Shown: positions 26,601 to 35,139 of the stretch, piece by piece
How the letters are laid out: each line of letters begins with the position of its first letter
Numbering within the stretch: the stretch's first letter is position 1
NCBI GenBank assembly: GCA_020634935.1
Contig: JACKAT010000023.1
Span: 14,317-78,316, forward strand
Length of the DNA stretch: 64,000 nucleotides
DNA from: Anaerolineales bacterium
Lineage (GTDB): Bacteria; Chloroflexota; Anaerolineae; 4572-78; J111
Direction: 5' to 3'
The notes under the pieces: generated by a model
What the model saw: the letters and a program-made list of their open reading frames with translations, nothing else
Told to the model about the DNA's origin: nothing
Databases searched by the model: none
Program-made: the position numbers and the translations under genes

Positions 26601-28079
26601 CGTGGTTGAGGTTAAGGCGTTGACGATGTCGTTGGGGTTATTATTCAGCGAGGGATTGGCTTGCAGCAGGAGCGCGATGAGGCCCGAAACGTGAGGGGCA
26701 GCCATTGAGGTGCCGCTGAGCGTGCCGTAAGTTCCCCCCGGCATGGCCGAGCGAACATCTTTCCCCGGAGCGGAGACCTCCGGTTTGATCTTGCCCCACG
26801 GGGACGGGCCTCGACTGGAAAAGTAAACGATATCGTCATTGATATCGGTTGCCCCGACAGCCAGAACAATATCCAGGCTGCCGGGTGAATTGACTGTGCC
26901 GGAGTTAGAACCGGTGTTTCCGGCTGAAAAGACCGGGAAAATACCGGCATTGAGCAGGGCTTGTAGATCACTTTGAAATTCGGTTGAGGCGCCGTTGCTG
27001 TTCCCCCAAGAATTGTTGACAATGTCCGGGGCCAGCGCCGGATTGCCGTTGGGCGCCAGAACCCATTGGAAGGCTTCGTGCAGCCAGCTATTGAGCGCCA
27101 GGCCGCTGCTGTTAAAGGCTCTGACGGCGATCCACTGAGCGCCGGGGGCCACTCCGATACCATTACTGCCGGCTATCGTTCCCATCGTGTGAGTACCGTG
27201 GCCATCGGTGTCAACCGGATAGGTAGCGCCCTCCCCGGTGGCGTCGTACCAGTTGCCGCTGTGGACCGGCAGCTTGCCGGGGCCGGTGTATCCCCGGTAG
27301 TGGGTTTGCAAGGCGGGATGCAACCAATCGACGCCCGTATCAATATTAGCCACCGTAACGCCGGCCCCGGTGATGCCCAACGCATCGTGCACCAGATTGG
27401 CCCTGATTTTAGCGACGCCCCATTCTGGCGTCGCGGCTAAGGGGGTGAGGGAAGGACTTCCCGGTTGAGTCGTTTGAACCTCGCCGGGGGTCGTTCGCTT
27501 TATCCTAATGGTTTTGTCGAGCCGTACGATCTCGACATCGGGCCGGGCGGCCAGCGCGAGAACCGTTTCCAGCGACCCCCTGGCCGCGACAGCATTGACA
27601 ATCCATAAAGGTTCAACCGCTGTGGCGGCGATAGTTGGCCCGGTCGCGTTGGTGAGTACCTGTAAAACGCCGGCCTGAGTGCTGCGAGCGGTCTGCTGAA
27701 GCGCTTTGACGATAGCCTGCCGTTTTTCCAGGGCGGTTGGCTTTTTTTGAAGACCTGTCCCGGATTGAACCGAAGCCGCGGCCGCTTCGGTGTCGGCTTG
27801 AACCGTCATGTAAACGATGAAAGGGGCCGATTTATCGCTTGAGGTTAAAATCTGTTTTAAGAGCTGGGGTTCGATTTTTAGCCGTAAAGCCGGATCGATG
27901 ACGGTCGGCGCGGCGGCGGTGGGTGGTTCGGTGGTCGGTGCGCCGGGTGTGGGTTCGGTTCCCTTGGGCGACCCTGTCGCCGGTTCTTGCGCCAAACTTT
28001 GGCCTAAAGCTAATATGGCCAGAAGTGAAATAAAAAGTGTTACAGCCAGAAGAAAACGGGTTATGTATTGTGTTGGCAT
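23616..28079 (-). CDS. Large secreted subtilisin-like protease with CarboxypepD-regulatory and DUF11-like domains
   Basis: A 1487-residue exported protein. Order: signal peptide (about 1-30), Thr/Pro spacer, inhibitor-like propeptide (about 60-195), then an S8 protease domain resembling bacillopeptidase F. Its triad is D247 (NIDTGVD), H294 (DGHGTHT) and S458 (GTSMAAPHVSG). Two carboxypeptidase-regulatory-like repeats follow (about 518-680; GTLQGTISSGGQPIANATL, GTLVGTVKDKV). Two GATase-like alpha/beta modules (about 690-860 and 1015-1190, each starting SILLVDSGRWY or PVLLVDDDRWL) follow. DUF11-like beta repeats then run to the end (NDGWDNIATAYFTA, LKNDGLVDSPVVTATNTLP). No sortase or PEP-CTERM motif is seen; the end MYFPLLLKNH is typical of Chloroflexota secreted proteins. 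It probably degrades extracellular protein. The gene stands alone, next to the IS. Confidence 0.92.
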   Translation of the reverse strand: MPTQYITRFLLAVTLFISLLAILALGQSLAQEPATGSPKGTEPTPGAPTTEPPTAAAPTVIDPALRLKIEPQLLKQILTSSDKSAPFIVYMTVQADTEAAAASVQSGTGLQKKPTALEKRQAIVKALQQTARSTQAGVLQVLTNATGPTIAATAVEPLWIVNAVAARGSLETVLALAARPDVEIVRLDKTIRIKRTTPGEVQTTQPGSPSLTPLAATPEWGVAKIRANLVHDALGITGAGVTVANIDTGVDWLHPALQTHYRGYTGPGKLPVHSGNWYDATGEGATYPVDTDGHGTHTMGTIAGSNGIGVAPGAQWIAVRAFNSSGLALNSWLHEAFQWVLAPNGNPALAPDIVNNSWGNSNGASTEFQSDLQALLNAGIFPVFSAGNTGSNSGTVNSPGSLDIVLAVGATDINDDIVYFSSRGPSPWGKIKPEVSAPGKDVRSAMPGGTYGTLSGTSMAAPHVSGLIALLLQANPSLNNNPNDIVNALTSTTVQLGSPVPNNNYGWGRIDAYNAVMSVSSIGTLQGTISSGGQPIANATLQIVPHTSGPTVNTTSADNGVYSLGLASGAYDVTASAFGYEAATQFGVTISDNTTTTVNFTLSAQPTGTLVGTVKDKVNPSLALAATVAVDGTPASATTNPANGAYSLNLPVGTYTLTAISADHRIGKVYSVTINDGATTTQNMLLDPAPSILLVDSGRWYQESQIGYYQEALSDALYTYDLWQITSVSGDSRNVPTTADLINYDLVIWSSPFDSPGYVGAGDAIGEYLEGGGRLLLSGQDIAYFDGGGYIASSNYLVAYLKAAFVADDAGTTTVAGVAGEPFAGLSLSIAGAGGADNQTSPDVITNLNSDFARSLLTYDGGDLAGLHIDLCLPYRAIFLPFGFEGINARADRQQVMTQSIDWLRQSQPNYGVELLPAAQTKVGNFGSTMSQTVRLRNTGVAPDTYNLSVSSGTPYNWTISGYPASVSLAGCELQEIAMDVSIPAAKTWHISDTFTVSAQSVGSGLTETVTRTTKTPAPVLLVDDDRWLSFADEFKEALQANQIPFDYWLVPKSWAGPVPPSPPLATLQMYPMTVWYTAYDWFQPLTPTEEDRLADYLNSGGRLFFSGQDYLYQHLLQHDGAYAPFVQDYLGIQTHTEDFTSTLIIGQSGSPVGTHLGPYNLTFPPGYKNWTDALEPTSSARAASRGQAGQINSLTNAGTGLNGAAWRTNFLAYGPELLEANDRARLMQRSLGWLSWLGNSTVTPTAEASLDGEQATYTAVIANDGWDNIATAYFTATFPVELTPQTASPGLTLSNGNFVWSGPLAKNETKTFTYTATISDHLPLGTIVAQTSWLAYPEHHILFDRVADLRVNFPSYNTSSFSVTPTVGAQAGDILNYTLVLKNDGLVDSPVVTATNTLPLMLDLQAYTPPGKGALSIQDRNFTWVLPLAKNETATLTYQAVISYQTSSAIENTVEVNDGLNSPLTLTARTTYKVLPMYFPLLLKNH

Positions 28080-28427
28080 AGGTTACTCTAATTTTCGGGT
28101 TCAGAGAATCAATGAAATTAACCAGGGTTGTCGGGAAGCGGGAGATGGTTTAGAAATGGGCAGCAACTGACTTTTCCAGATGGCTAAGTCCAGCAGTTAC
28201 GACCCGGATTTGATAGTCCAGGCTGAGCACAGTGAGCACGTGATTTAATCCGTGATCCTTGAACTCAATAATAGGTCCTTATGGAATTGTAACGGGTAGT
28301 TGAAATCCTGTCTACGTTAAGCCTGATTTTTGCCAACTTAATTTGCCACCTGAACCGGGAGAGCGGATCAGCGCTGTTTAGCGCCGGGATGCGCCTCTCA
28401 GAAGTTGTTTGAAAAGTCCAACCGGCT

Positions 28428-28516
28428 AAGATTGGTTCAGTCTATTAACCTGAAACGAGGTCGAAAAAGTCTCATATCAGGCCAATCTTAGGCCATTTTT
28501 AGACTGAACCAATCTT
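28428..28516. repeat. MITE-like inverted repeat
   Basis: AAGATTGGTTCAGTCTA (28428-28444) and its exact complement (28500-28516) form 17-bp arms. Imperfect outer arms (TGTTTGAAAA/TTTTAAAACA) extend the pairing. The 55-base centre repeats CCAATCTTAGG. It directly abuts operator B. Confidence 0.7.
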
Positions 28517-28527
28517 TTAAAACAGCC

Positions 28528-28582
28528 TCTCAGGATTTTCTCAGCTTTCTCTTAAGCAATTCTAAGGTCAATCCATAAAATT
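28528..28582 (+). promoter_or_regulatory. Five-unit 11-bp direct-repeat operator, site B
   Basis: Units are TCTCAGGATTT, TCTCAGCTTTC, TCTTAAGCAAT, TCTAAGGTCAA and TCCATAAAATT. Aligned unit by unit with site A (7282-7336), most positions agree, including the irregular fourth and fifth units. Confidence 0.72.
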
Positions 28583-28614
28583 GAAGGTGCAATCGCATAA
28601 AAAAATTGAAAGGC

Positions 28615-29850
28615 ATGACCAACGTTATGCAAACAGTTGCCAAAAAAAGCCGCTGGTTATTAGTACAGGTTGTGGGATGGGTGGTGTTGGGGATAGGAAT
28701 ATGTGTTTTATCGGCCTGCGCCGGCAATCAGGTCATTGTCGCGACGCCCACCATCGCCCCGGCGGAGCCAACCCAGACGGTTGAACCTACCGCTGTGGCC
28801 GTTGTCGCGACCAGCACCGCAACCTCAACCCCGCTGCCGACCGCTACTCCGGCTCCCACCCATACCCCCAGCCCGACCTCATCGCCTACCCCCACGCCCA
28901 CGCCGACGCATGCTTTGATGATCGAAAGTATGCGGCAGATGGCATTTCCGGGCAGTGATATCACGATTGAAGAGACCTTGGCTCCCGGCTCGAATTATGA
29001 TCGCTATGTGGCCTCTTATCTGTCGGAGGGCAATAAAATCTACGCGATGTTGACCATCCCGCAGGGCGACCCTCCGGAGAGCGGCTGGCCGGTTATTATT
29101 TTTAATCACGGCTACATCCCGCCGGCTCAATATCGAACAACCGAACGATATGTTGATTACGTAGACGGTTTTGCTCGCAACGGCTATATCGTCTTCCGCT
29201 CCGATTATCGGGGGCATGGGTTTTCTGAGGGCGAGGCGACCGGCGGTTACGGTTCGCCGGGGTATACCATCGATGTGCTGAATGCGCTGGCGTCGATCAA
29301 AGCGTATCCCGGCGCTGATCCCGACCGAATTGGCATGTGGGGCCATTCAATGGGCGGGCATATTACGCTGCGAGCGATGGTGGTTAGCCCCGATATTAAA
29401 GCCGGAGTCATTTGGGCCGGGGTAGTCGGTCCCTATCCTGATCTGTTCCAGCGGGGATCGAATTTCGGCAATAATAATAACAGTAATGACAATAATGATA
29501 ATAACAACAACCGCCGTGGCCGCTGGCGGCGGGAGTTGATCGAGCTATACGGGACGCCCGAAGAAAACCCGGCGTTCTGGGCTTCGATTTCGCCCAGTAA
29601 CTTCCTGACGGATTTATCCGGCCCTATTCAGCTTCACCACGGCACCGCCGATACCTCCGTCCCGGTTGCGGCTTCGGAATATCTTGATGCTCAAATGGAG
29701 GCGCTCGGGCTGCCGGTTGAACTGTATTTTTACGAGGGTGATAATCACAACATTTCCGCCAACTTCACCACGGCTATGCAGCGATCGATTGAGTTTTTTG
29801 ATCGGTATGTCAAGAACGCGGGCGGTAGCTTCGGCGCTGTTCAAGAATAA
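28615..29850 (+). CDS. Alpha/beta hydrolase lipoprotein (prolyl-oligopeptidase-like)
   Basis: The protein of about 411 residues has a lipoprotein signal (VVGWVVLGIGICVLSAC, lipobox LSAC), a Thr/Pro spacer to about residue 95, and an alpha/beta hydrolase domain. Triad: GHSMGG (nucleophile Ser), GTADTSVP (Asp) and GDNHN (His). The oxyanion region is IIFNHGYIPP. An Asn/Asp-rich insertion NNNNSNDNNDNNNN followed by RRGRWRR (about residues 285-305) comes from an AAT-rich microsatellite at 29470-29510. It is probably an acyl-peptide or ester hydrolase on the outer surface. The start is uncertain: ATG 28615 or 28627, or TTG 28606. It is preceded by operator B, shared with the broken DUF3500 gene. 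Confidence 0.85.
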   Translation: MTNVMQTVAKKSRWLLVQVVGWVVLGIGICVLSACAGNQVIVATPTIAPAEPTQTVEPTAVAVVATSTATSTPLPTATPAPTHTPSPTSSPTPTPTPTHALMIESMRQMAFPGSDITIEETLAPGSNYDRYVASYLSEGNKIYAMLTIPQGDPPESGWPVIIFNHGYIPPAQYRTTERYVDYVDGFARNGYIVFRSDYRGHGFSEGEATGGYGSPGYTIDVLNALASIKAYPGADPDRIGMWGHSMGGHITLRAMVVSPDIKAGVIWAGVVGPYPDLFQRGSNFGNNNNSNDNNDNNNNRRGRWRRELIELYGTPEENPAFWASISPSNFLTDLSGPIQLHHGTADTSVPVAASEYLDAQMEALGLPVELYFYEGDNHNISANFTTAMQRSIEFFDRYVKNAGGSFGAVQE

Positions 29851-29860
29851 CTTCGGCTCA

Positions 29861-29932
29861 GGGAGTAGGAAGTAGGGAGTAGGGATTAAGGGAAAAACCC
29901 TACTTCTTACTCCTGACTCCCTACTTCCCTTC
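29861..29932. repeat. Copy 3 of the dispersed GAAGTAGGG inverted element, likely bidirectional terminator
   Basis: GGGAGTAGGAAGTAGGGAGT then AGGGATTAAGGG is mirrored imperfectly by CCCTACTTCTTACTCC then TGACTCCCTACTTCCC, between two convergent genes. The right arm supplies the last six codons and the stop of the MutS-like gene. Confidence 0.7.
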
Positions 29933-31769
29933 GATCCTGGGGGACCGGCAGCCCTTCCAAGGCCATTAACTTCAAGGCGTTGGTGGTCGGGCAGGGTCCC
30001 GGACGCAGGGTATAATCGAATACCATCCGGTCCCCGGCGACATCGTCCTTGAAATGATAGTTATGAATGGTCGAAATCTCATCGGCCAGTTTGACCAACT
30101 CCAAATCGTGGGTGGAGATCAGCCCTACGCCCCGCTGCGAGGCCAAAGCCCGCACATAAGAGCGGCTGCCGATCAGCCGCTCGCGGTTGTTGGTTCCTCG
30201 GAAGATCTCATCGATAAAAAAGAAAAGCGGGAGGGGGTCATCACGCTCCAATTCATCGAGCAGCGCCCTTAAGCGTTTGACTTCGGCATAAAAATAGGAA
30301 ATACCGCTGGTCACCGAGTCGGTCACTTTAATGCAGGTGAACATGCGGAACAGATCGGTCTGCAAGGTGCGGGCGCAGACCGGCCCGCCGGCGTAGGCCA
30401 GGGCCAGATTAATGCCAATCGTCCGCAAAAAGGTGCTCTTCCCCGACATATTCGAGCCGGTTACAATATCGATCTGACCTAACTGGCCTATCGTCAAATC
30501 ATTGCAAATGCGTGCTTCATCCGGCAGCAGGGGATGCCCCACCGCTTTGACCTCAAAAACCGGCCTAAGATCATCGCTGCCTCTTTCTAAGATGTCAGGC
30601 ATGGTGTACCCGGGGTTGAGATAGCCGAAGTTGGCCAGCGCCGTCAGGGCATCCAACTCGAACCAGATCTCAAGCCACTGGGGGGCGGGTCCGGCCATCT
30701 TTTCTTTAATCTGCCTCAGCCAGTAGGCCACCAAAAAGTCCCACGGTAAAACCAAATTGAGCAGCAGCCAGACAAAAGGGTTCTCGCGCAGGCCGGCCAG
30801 CACCACCACTTGATTGATCCGCGCCAGATAAGTTGAGGGCCGGTGGTTTTTGTTCAAAAAGGGGGCGCATAAGGATTTGAGCTGGGGCGTCTGGCGGTAA
30901 GAGTATCGCTCCAACTGGCGAAACACCGCATCGAGCTGCTTAAGGGCATCTTGCAGGGTCAGGGCCTCATGCAATAGCTCTTTCAGGGCGCCCGACTTGA
31001 AAAAGAGCAGCGCAAAGTAAAGGACCAGCGTCACCTGCCAAATGGCCGGGATTAATTCCAGGTAATTGAGCAAGAATAACGCGGCGTTGGCGGCCACCAA
31101 CCCGCCGGCGATGACCAGCCACAACCCCAACCTGGCCTCCGCCGGCTGTTCCAGCCAGGCCAGCAGCCGTTGGGCGTGCCATATTTTAGCGGTATTGGCG
31201 GCGACGGTGGTATTCAGAATCAATTTGTGGCGAAATAAATAGCGAGGAATCAACTCGCGCACCAACTGCTGCCGCTGGATAATTTGCTGTCGATCAGGTA
31301 AGGGGTCGGTCAACCACGAACGCAGGCGCCGGCTGCCTTCCAGAGAAACCGTGCTGTCGAGGAGTTGGTACAATGATCGCTCCCCGACCAGATCGAGATC
31401 GGCCTCAAACGGATGTTCAAAGCGAGGCTGCTGGCGGGAGAGCGCCGGAATAAAGGCCCAATCTAACTGCATCCGGGCCATTTGAGTGAGTTTGATGTCG
31501 CGCCAACTGCGATGCCGGGTCACGGCAAACTCAAGGCGCTGATGGGCATAAACTGCCAGGCTGAATAGGACCACTGAAACGATCAGGCTAACCGCGAACC
31601 GCCAGGGACCATAGAAATAAAAGACCAGGCCGCTGATGGTCAGGCCGGTAAAAAAGACCATCGCTCGCAGCCAGGACAGCCGGTTGCTGAGCGCGGTCAA
31701 GGCGGCCAAGCGCTGTTCGAGCCGCCGGATCTGTTGTTGGAAAACGCGCAAACGGGTTGTTTTGGTCAT
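29907..31769 (-). CDS. Membrane-anchored MutS-like ATPase
   Basis: The 620-residue protein has a coiled-coil N-terminus, two membrane helices (about 33-75) and a further hydrophobic pair (about 215-265). A MutS-core region follows, then the MutS ATPase domain: Walker A GSNMSGKST (about 435-443), CIKVTDSVTSGISYF, Walker B FFIDEIFRGTNN (about 520) and STHDLEL. The mismatch-recognition domain I is missing, so this is not canonical MutS but the membrane MutS-related family also seen in Bacteroidetes. Its role is unknown. The C-terminal residues EVGSQE are encoded by the dispersed repeat that also forms the terminator, so the original end may have been altered by repeat insertion. Confidence 0.87.
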   Translation of the reverse strand: MTKTTRLRVFQQQIRRLEQRLAALTALSNRLSWLRAMVFFTGLTISGLVFYFYGPWRFAVSLIVSVVLFSLAVYAHQRLEFAVTRHRSWRDIKLTQMARMQLDWAFIPALSRQQPRFEHPFEADLDLVGERSLYQLLDSTVSLEGSRRLRSWLTDPLPDRQQIIQRQQLVRELIPRYLFRHKLILNTTVAANTAKIWHAQRLLAWLEQPAEARLGLWLVIAGGLVAANAALFLLNYLELIPAIWQVTLVLYFALLFFKSGALKELLHEALTLQDALKQLDAVFRQLERYSYRQTPQLKSLCAPFLNKNHRPSTYLARINQVVVLAGLRENPFVWLLLNLVLPWDFLVAYWLRQIKEKMAGPAPQWLEIWFELDALTALANFGYLNPGYTMPDILERGSDDLRPVFEVKAVGHPLLPDEARICNDLTIGQLGQIDIVTGSNMSGKSTFLRTIGINLALAYAGGPVCARTLQTDLFRMFTCIKVTDSVTSGISYFYAEVKRLRALLDELERDDPLPLFFFIDEIFRGTNNRERLIGSRSYVRALASQRGVGLISTHDLELVKLADEISTIHNYHFKDDVAGDRMVFDYTLRPGPCPTTNALKLMALEGLPVPQDRREVGSQE

Positions 31770-31804
31770 AGAAATGAGGTGTAATGGGCTGCGATGGAGT
31801 TGAA

Positions 31805-32779
31805 TTAGGCGAATACCTGGCGCAATACTGCGGTCATATCATCCAGACAGTCATAAGCCCGATCCATAACCCCAGCGCTGGTTACAAAACCGTGCAGCAG
31901 CCCGCCGTAACAGCGATATGAAACCGGTACCCCCGCCGCCGCCAGCCGTTCAGCATACGCCCGGCCCTCATCGTGCAGCACGTCGAACTCGGCGGTGATG
32001 ACGGTGGCCGGCGGCAGTCCACTCAAATCTGGGGCCAGCAGGGGCGATGCGTAAGGATGTTGGGCGTCGGCTTCAGCGGCGATGTAATGATTGCGAAACC
32101 AGATCATCCCCTCGCGCGTTAAATTTAACCCTTCGGCAAACTTTAAATACGAGTCCGTCTCCTGGGTAGCCGTATTGGTGACCGGATAAATAAGCAGTTG
32201 GTGTAAAATTTTCGGCCCGTTATTATCGCGGACTAAGAGGGCGGCGACCGTGGCCAAATGGCCGCCGGCGCTGTCGCCGCCCACGGCCAGCCGATGGGGG
32301 TCGCCGCCGAACCGGGCGGCATTGTCGGCCACCCAAATGGTGGCCGCGTAGGCATCCTCAACTGCCGCCGGGTGTTTGTGTTCCGGGGCCAATCGATAAT
32401 CGACCGACACCACCAGACAGCCCGCCCGTTTCGCCAGCGAGCGGCACAGCGGGTCATGGGTATCGATATTGCCTGTCACCCAGCCGCCGCCGTGGAAAAA
32501 GAGCAGGACGGGAAATGGGGCTGAGCCGGCGGGGGTGTAAATGCGGATGGGGATCTCGCCGGCTGGGCCAGGGATTAATCGATCTTCAATGGTTGCCACC
32601 CGCTCGATCAGGCCAGCGTTGGCCTGACCTGAGGCAATTCGGTCGGCTCGAGCCTGTTGGGGGGTTTTGGTCTGAAGCGGTGGGCCGTTGAGCAGAGCTA
32701 AGGCTTTTAGATATCGCTCCGCCTGCGGGTCAAGTTCGCCCTGCCCACAGGGCATTGGCAGTTGAGTTGATGTTGTCAT
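31805..32779 (-). CDS. HSL-type alpha/beta hydrolase (esterase)
   Basis: The 324-residue cytoplasmic esterase of the hormone-sensitive-lipase family carries HGGGW (96-100, oxyanion hole), GDSAGG (S170), D266 in AEFDVLHDEG and H296 in LLHGF. The length and motif spacing are normal for family IV esterases, which cleave short acyl esters. AAGGAC precedes the ATG by about 8 bases. It is 35 bases upstream of the MutS-like gene in the same direction, so the two may share a transcript. No sign of damage. Confidence 0.93.
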   Translation of the reverse strand: MTTSTQLPMPCGQGELDPQAERYLKALALLNGPPLQTKTPQQARADRIASGQANAGLIERVATIEDRLIPGPAGEIPIRIYTPAGSAPFPVLLFFHGGGWVTGNIDTHDPLCRSLAKRAGCLVVSVDYRLAPEHKHPAAVEDAYAATIWVADNAARFGGDPHRLAVGGDSAGGHLATVAALLVRDNNGPKILHQLLIYPVTNTATQETDSYLKFAEGLNLTREGMIWFRNHYIAAEADAQHPYASPLLAPDLSGLPPATVITAEFDVLHDEGRAYAERLAAAGVPVSYRCYGGLLHGFVTSAGVMDRAYDCLDDMTAVLRQVFA

Positions 32780-33091
32780 TGAGATTGTCCTTTTATGGGC
32801 TTTTTGAAATTATACCCGACTTGGCTCAACACGCATGTTTCTGGGAACTGAATTGGCCACACGCTATGAGTTAGAATGGTTTGGAAATAGTAAGTTTCAA
32901 TAAATGAAATTCTAACTTTTTTTAAACAAAGATTAAATGTAACTTCAATTTTTTTATAGCAAAATATTGAGGTGGTAAGGATATTATTTCTATTTCTTTC
33001 TCTGTCGCTCTGCCAGTTAGTGTATTTCCACATCGATTACTCTATTACCCGATTTATTATAATGTAAGACTTTAAGAGTTGAGCTGTCAGT
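32780..33091. other. AT-rich divergent intergenic region
   Basis: Long poly-T/A stretches and no gene. TATAAT at 33058-33063 lies 28 bases before the start at 33092 and is a likely -10 box, without a clear -35. Confidence 0.5.
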
Positions 33092-34675
33092 ATGCTAAAT
33101 ATCTCGCAAACTGGATTGAAACAGCAAGCTATTAACTTAATGCAGATAACCGTTGGGCGGTATAAAGTCCTTATTTTGCTAGGTGTCGTAAGCGCAGTAG
33201 TTTGCTTGTTGCGCTTCGATACTATTCCGGTGGGAGCGTTTTTTGATGACGCGCATTATATCGTCTTAGCGGAAAGTTTGGCGGCCGGTACGGGCTATCG
33301 GCTGGTCAATTTACCAAGTACGCCGGTGGAAGACGCTTTCCCCCCCGGCTGGCCTCTTTTACTGACCCCCCTGGTCACTCTTTTTCCTGAGAATTATACT
33401 GTGTTGAAACTGCTCTCACTCCTGCTTTGGCTGGCCTCTATTTTTTTGATGTACGGGTTATTTAAAGCTCGATTAGAGCCTCATTACACGTTAGCGGTTG
33501 TGGCTTTGGCTGCTGTCAATCCCAGTTTGGTCGGGATGACCGGCACCGTCATGTCTGAAGCGGCTTATATCTTCTTTTCCCTGTTGACTTTGGTTCTCTT
33601 TGAGTTGTGGCGGCAGGAGAGACGGTATCAAAGCCTGTGGCTGCTGGTGCTAATCGGGCTGGCGGTGTTTTATACCGTGCTGGTCCGTACGATTGGCCTT
33701 AGTTTGCTTGGCGCTTTGCTGATTTATCTGATGTTTAAATATCGGCGGTTTGCCATCCCCCTGGTGGGTTTACTGGTGTTAGCCCTGGCGCCAATCGCCT
33801 GGTTTAATTACCAAAACGGGGGAGCCTTAATTTTTTCTCCCTTATACTATAAACATCTCAACTACGTAGGAGCAAATTTGGTGGAATATGCTCAATTCTG
33901 GAAGTACACCTCATTTGTCTCCGTTGAAGTTGCCTCAGGAACCTTAATTCCCCTTTTTAGCAGCCGTTTTATGGCAGAGATGATTACTCCTGAGTTGAAT
34001 TATTGGCTGGGGGTGGCTTTGCTTATTTTTACAGCAATGGGATATTTTATCTCGCTCCGCCGTTTCAAAGTAATGGATCTATACGTGGGCCTATATTTTG
34101 GCATTCTCTACCTATGGGTGGTTTACACAACCGGCACCCCGCACCAGACACGTTTGTTGGTTCCAATGATCCCCTTTCTTTATTTTTATTTGATACAAGC
34201 CCTATTAGGGACGGTAAATCGTTTTTGGGCTTCTGGACCTACTTATAAATTGGCTGTCATGGGGGGGCTAACTTGTCTAATAATGCTTGTTTCTTTAGCT
34301 TTTAATTATCACGAAGTAGCCTCACCGGTTGACCACCACGTGGTAAATCTATCACTGGGCAATCAATGGCTTCGCGAAAACACCCCGCCCGAAACGATTG
34401 TCCTGTCATTTAACGGCATACCCAATTATCTTTATTCGCGCCGTCGGACCGAGTATCTTGGCCCTTGGATCACCAATATTGAGCAGTACGTAAACGATAA
34501 AAATGTTGATTACATCTTGATACAACCCCAATTGTTTGAATGGGATAAGGGCGAGCAATTTGATGACTACACTTCTTCAACCTTGCTGCCTTATTTGCTC
34601 AGCCATCCCACCAAATTCAAGCCCGTTTACGAAGACTCGGCTCATCAGGTAATAGTTTTTCAAGTTATCGCTTGA
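33092..34675 (+). CDS. GT-C fold membrane glycosyltransferase (GT39/ArnT-like)
   Basis: The 527-residue protein has about ten to twelve membrane helices. The first outer loop carries FFDDAHYIVLAESLAAGTGY, the acidic DD pair expected for the catalytic base of GT-C enzymes using polyprenyl-phosphate sugars. FPPGWPLLLTPL follows as in ArnT/GT39-like proteins. The C-terminal 90 residues form a soluble outer domain. It probably transfers a sugar from a lipid carrier to a surface acceptor. It is separated from the glycan operon by 464 bases and may have its own promoter, but shares orientation, AT-rich composition and theme. Confidence 0.8.
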   Translation: MLNISQTGLKQQAINLMQITVGRYKVLILLGVVSAVVCLLRFDTIPVGAFFDDAHYIVLAESLAAGTGYRLVNLPSTPVEDAFPPGWPLLLTPLVTLFPENYTVLKLLSLLLWLASIFLMYGLFKARLEPHYTLAVVALAAVNPSLVGMTGTVMSEAAYIFFSLLTLVLFELWRQERRYQSLWLLVLIGLAVFYTVLVRTIGLSLLGALLIYLMFKYRRFAIPLVGLLVLALAPIAWFNYQNGGALIFSPLYYKHLNYVGANLVEYAQFWKYTSFVSVEVASGTLIPLFSSRFMAEMITPELNYWLGVALLIFTAMGYFISLRRFKVMDLYVGLYFGILYLWVVYTTGTPHQTRLLVPMIPFLYFYLIQALLGTVNRFWASGPTYKLAVMGGLTCLIMLVSLAFNYHEVASPVDHHVVNLSLGNQWLRENTPPETIVLSFNGIPNYLYSRRRTEYLGPWITNIEQYVNDKNVDYILIQPQLFEWDKGEQFDDYTSSTLLPYLLSHPTKFKPVYEDSAHQVIVFQVIA

Positions 34676-35139
34676 ACTGGCTAGAACAATATTTGAGGAG
34701 GCAAATTTCCTAACCAGTTTTTTATAAGTGCTTTATGTCGTTTACATTTTTTTTTACGAAAATAAGCAAAGTGTAGCTTGTTAAAATCAATTAACTTCCC
34801 TTAATGCTACATCAAAATCTCTATTAGTAAGAAGCTTTATTGGCCAAAATTGCTCTGAACAATCGTAAAAACGGGGAGAGGGTATGGTTTTTTGAGGTTG
34901 TGTTACTCAAGAAATATACCTGAATTTACATCAAGGGTTGATAGATAATAAAGTTTAGCGGAAACGAGAGAGGCTAGATATTTTATTGAAAATACAAATG
35001 GCACCGCATTTTGGAGGATAGGTTTATTTGGCCTATCAAGTGAGCAGGTTTTTATTTCGATATATCTAATACTTGACTTATTGCTAACTAGTTATGATAT
35101 TCACGCCCTACTAGAAACGAGTGGAATGGTATATTTAAT
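34676..35139. other. 464-base AT-rich intergenic region
   Basis: No gene or structured RNA could be recognised. The only feature is a promoter candidate at its right end (35073-35100). Confidence 0.5.
35073..35100 (+). promoter_or_regulatory. Possible promoter of the polysaccharide operon
   Basis: TTGACT, a 16-base spacer and TGATAT; the start codon is 39 bases downstream. It is the only good candidate before the run of closely packed genes. Confidence 0.4.

Larger units (their letters stand above)
28080..28614. other. Intergenic region with a MITE-like hairpin and operator B
   Basis: Nothing gene-like is seen. It holds the inverted repeat at 28428-28516 and the five-unit operator at 28528-28582. 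Confidence 0.6.
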
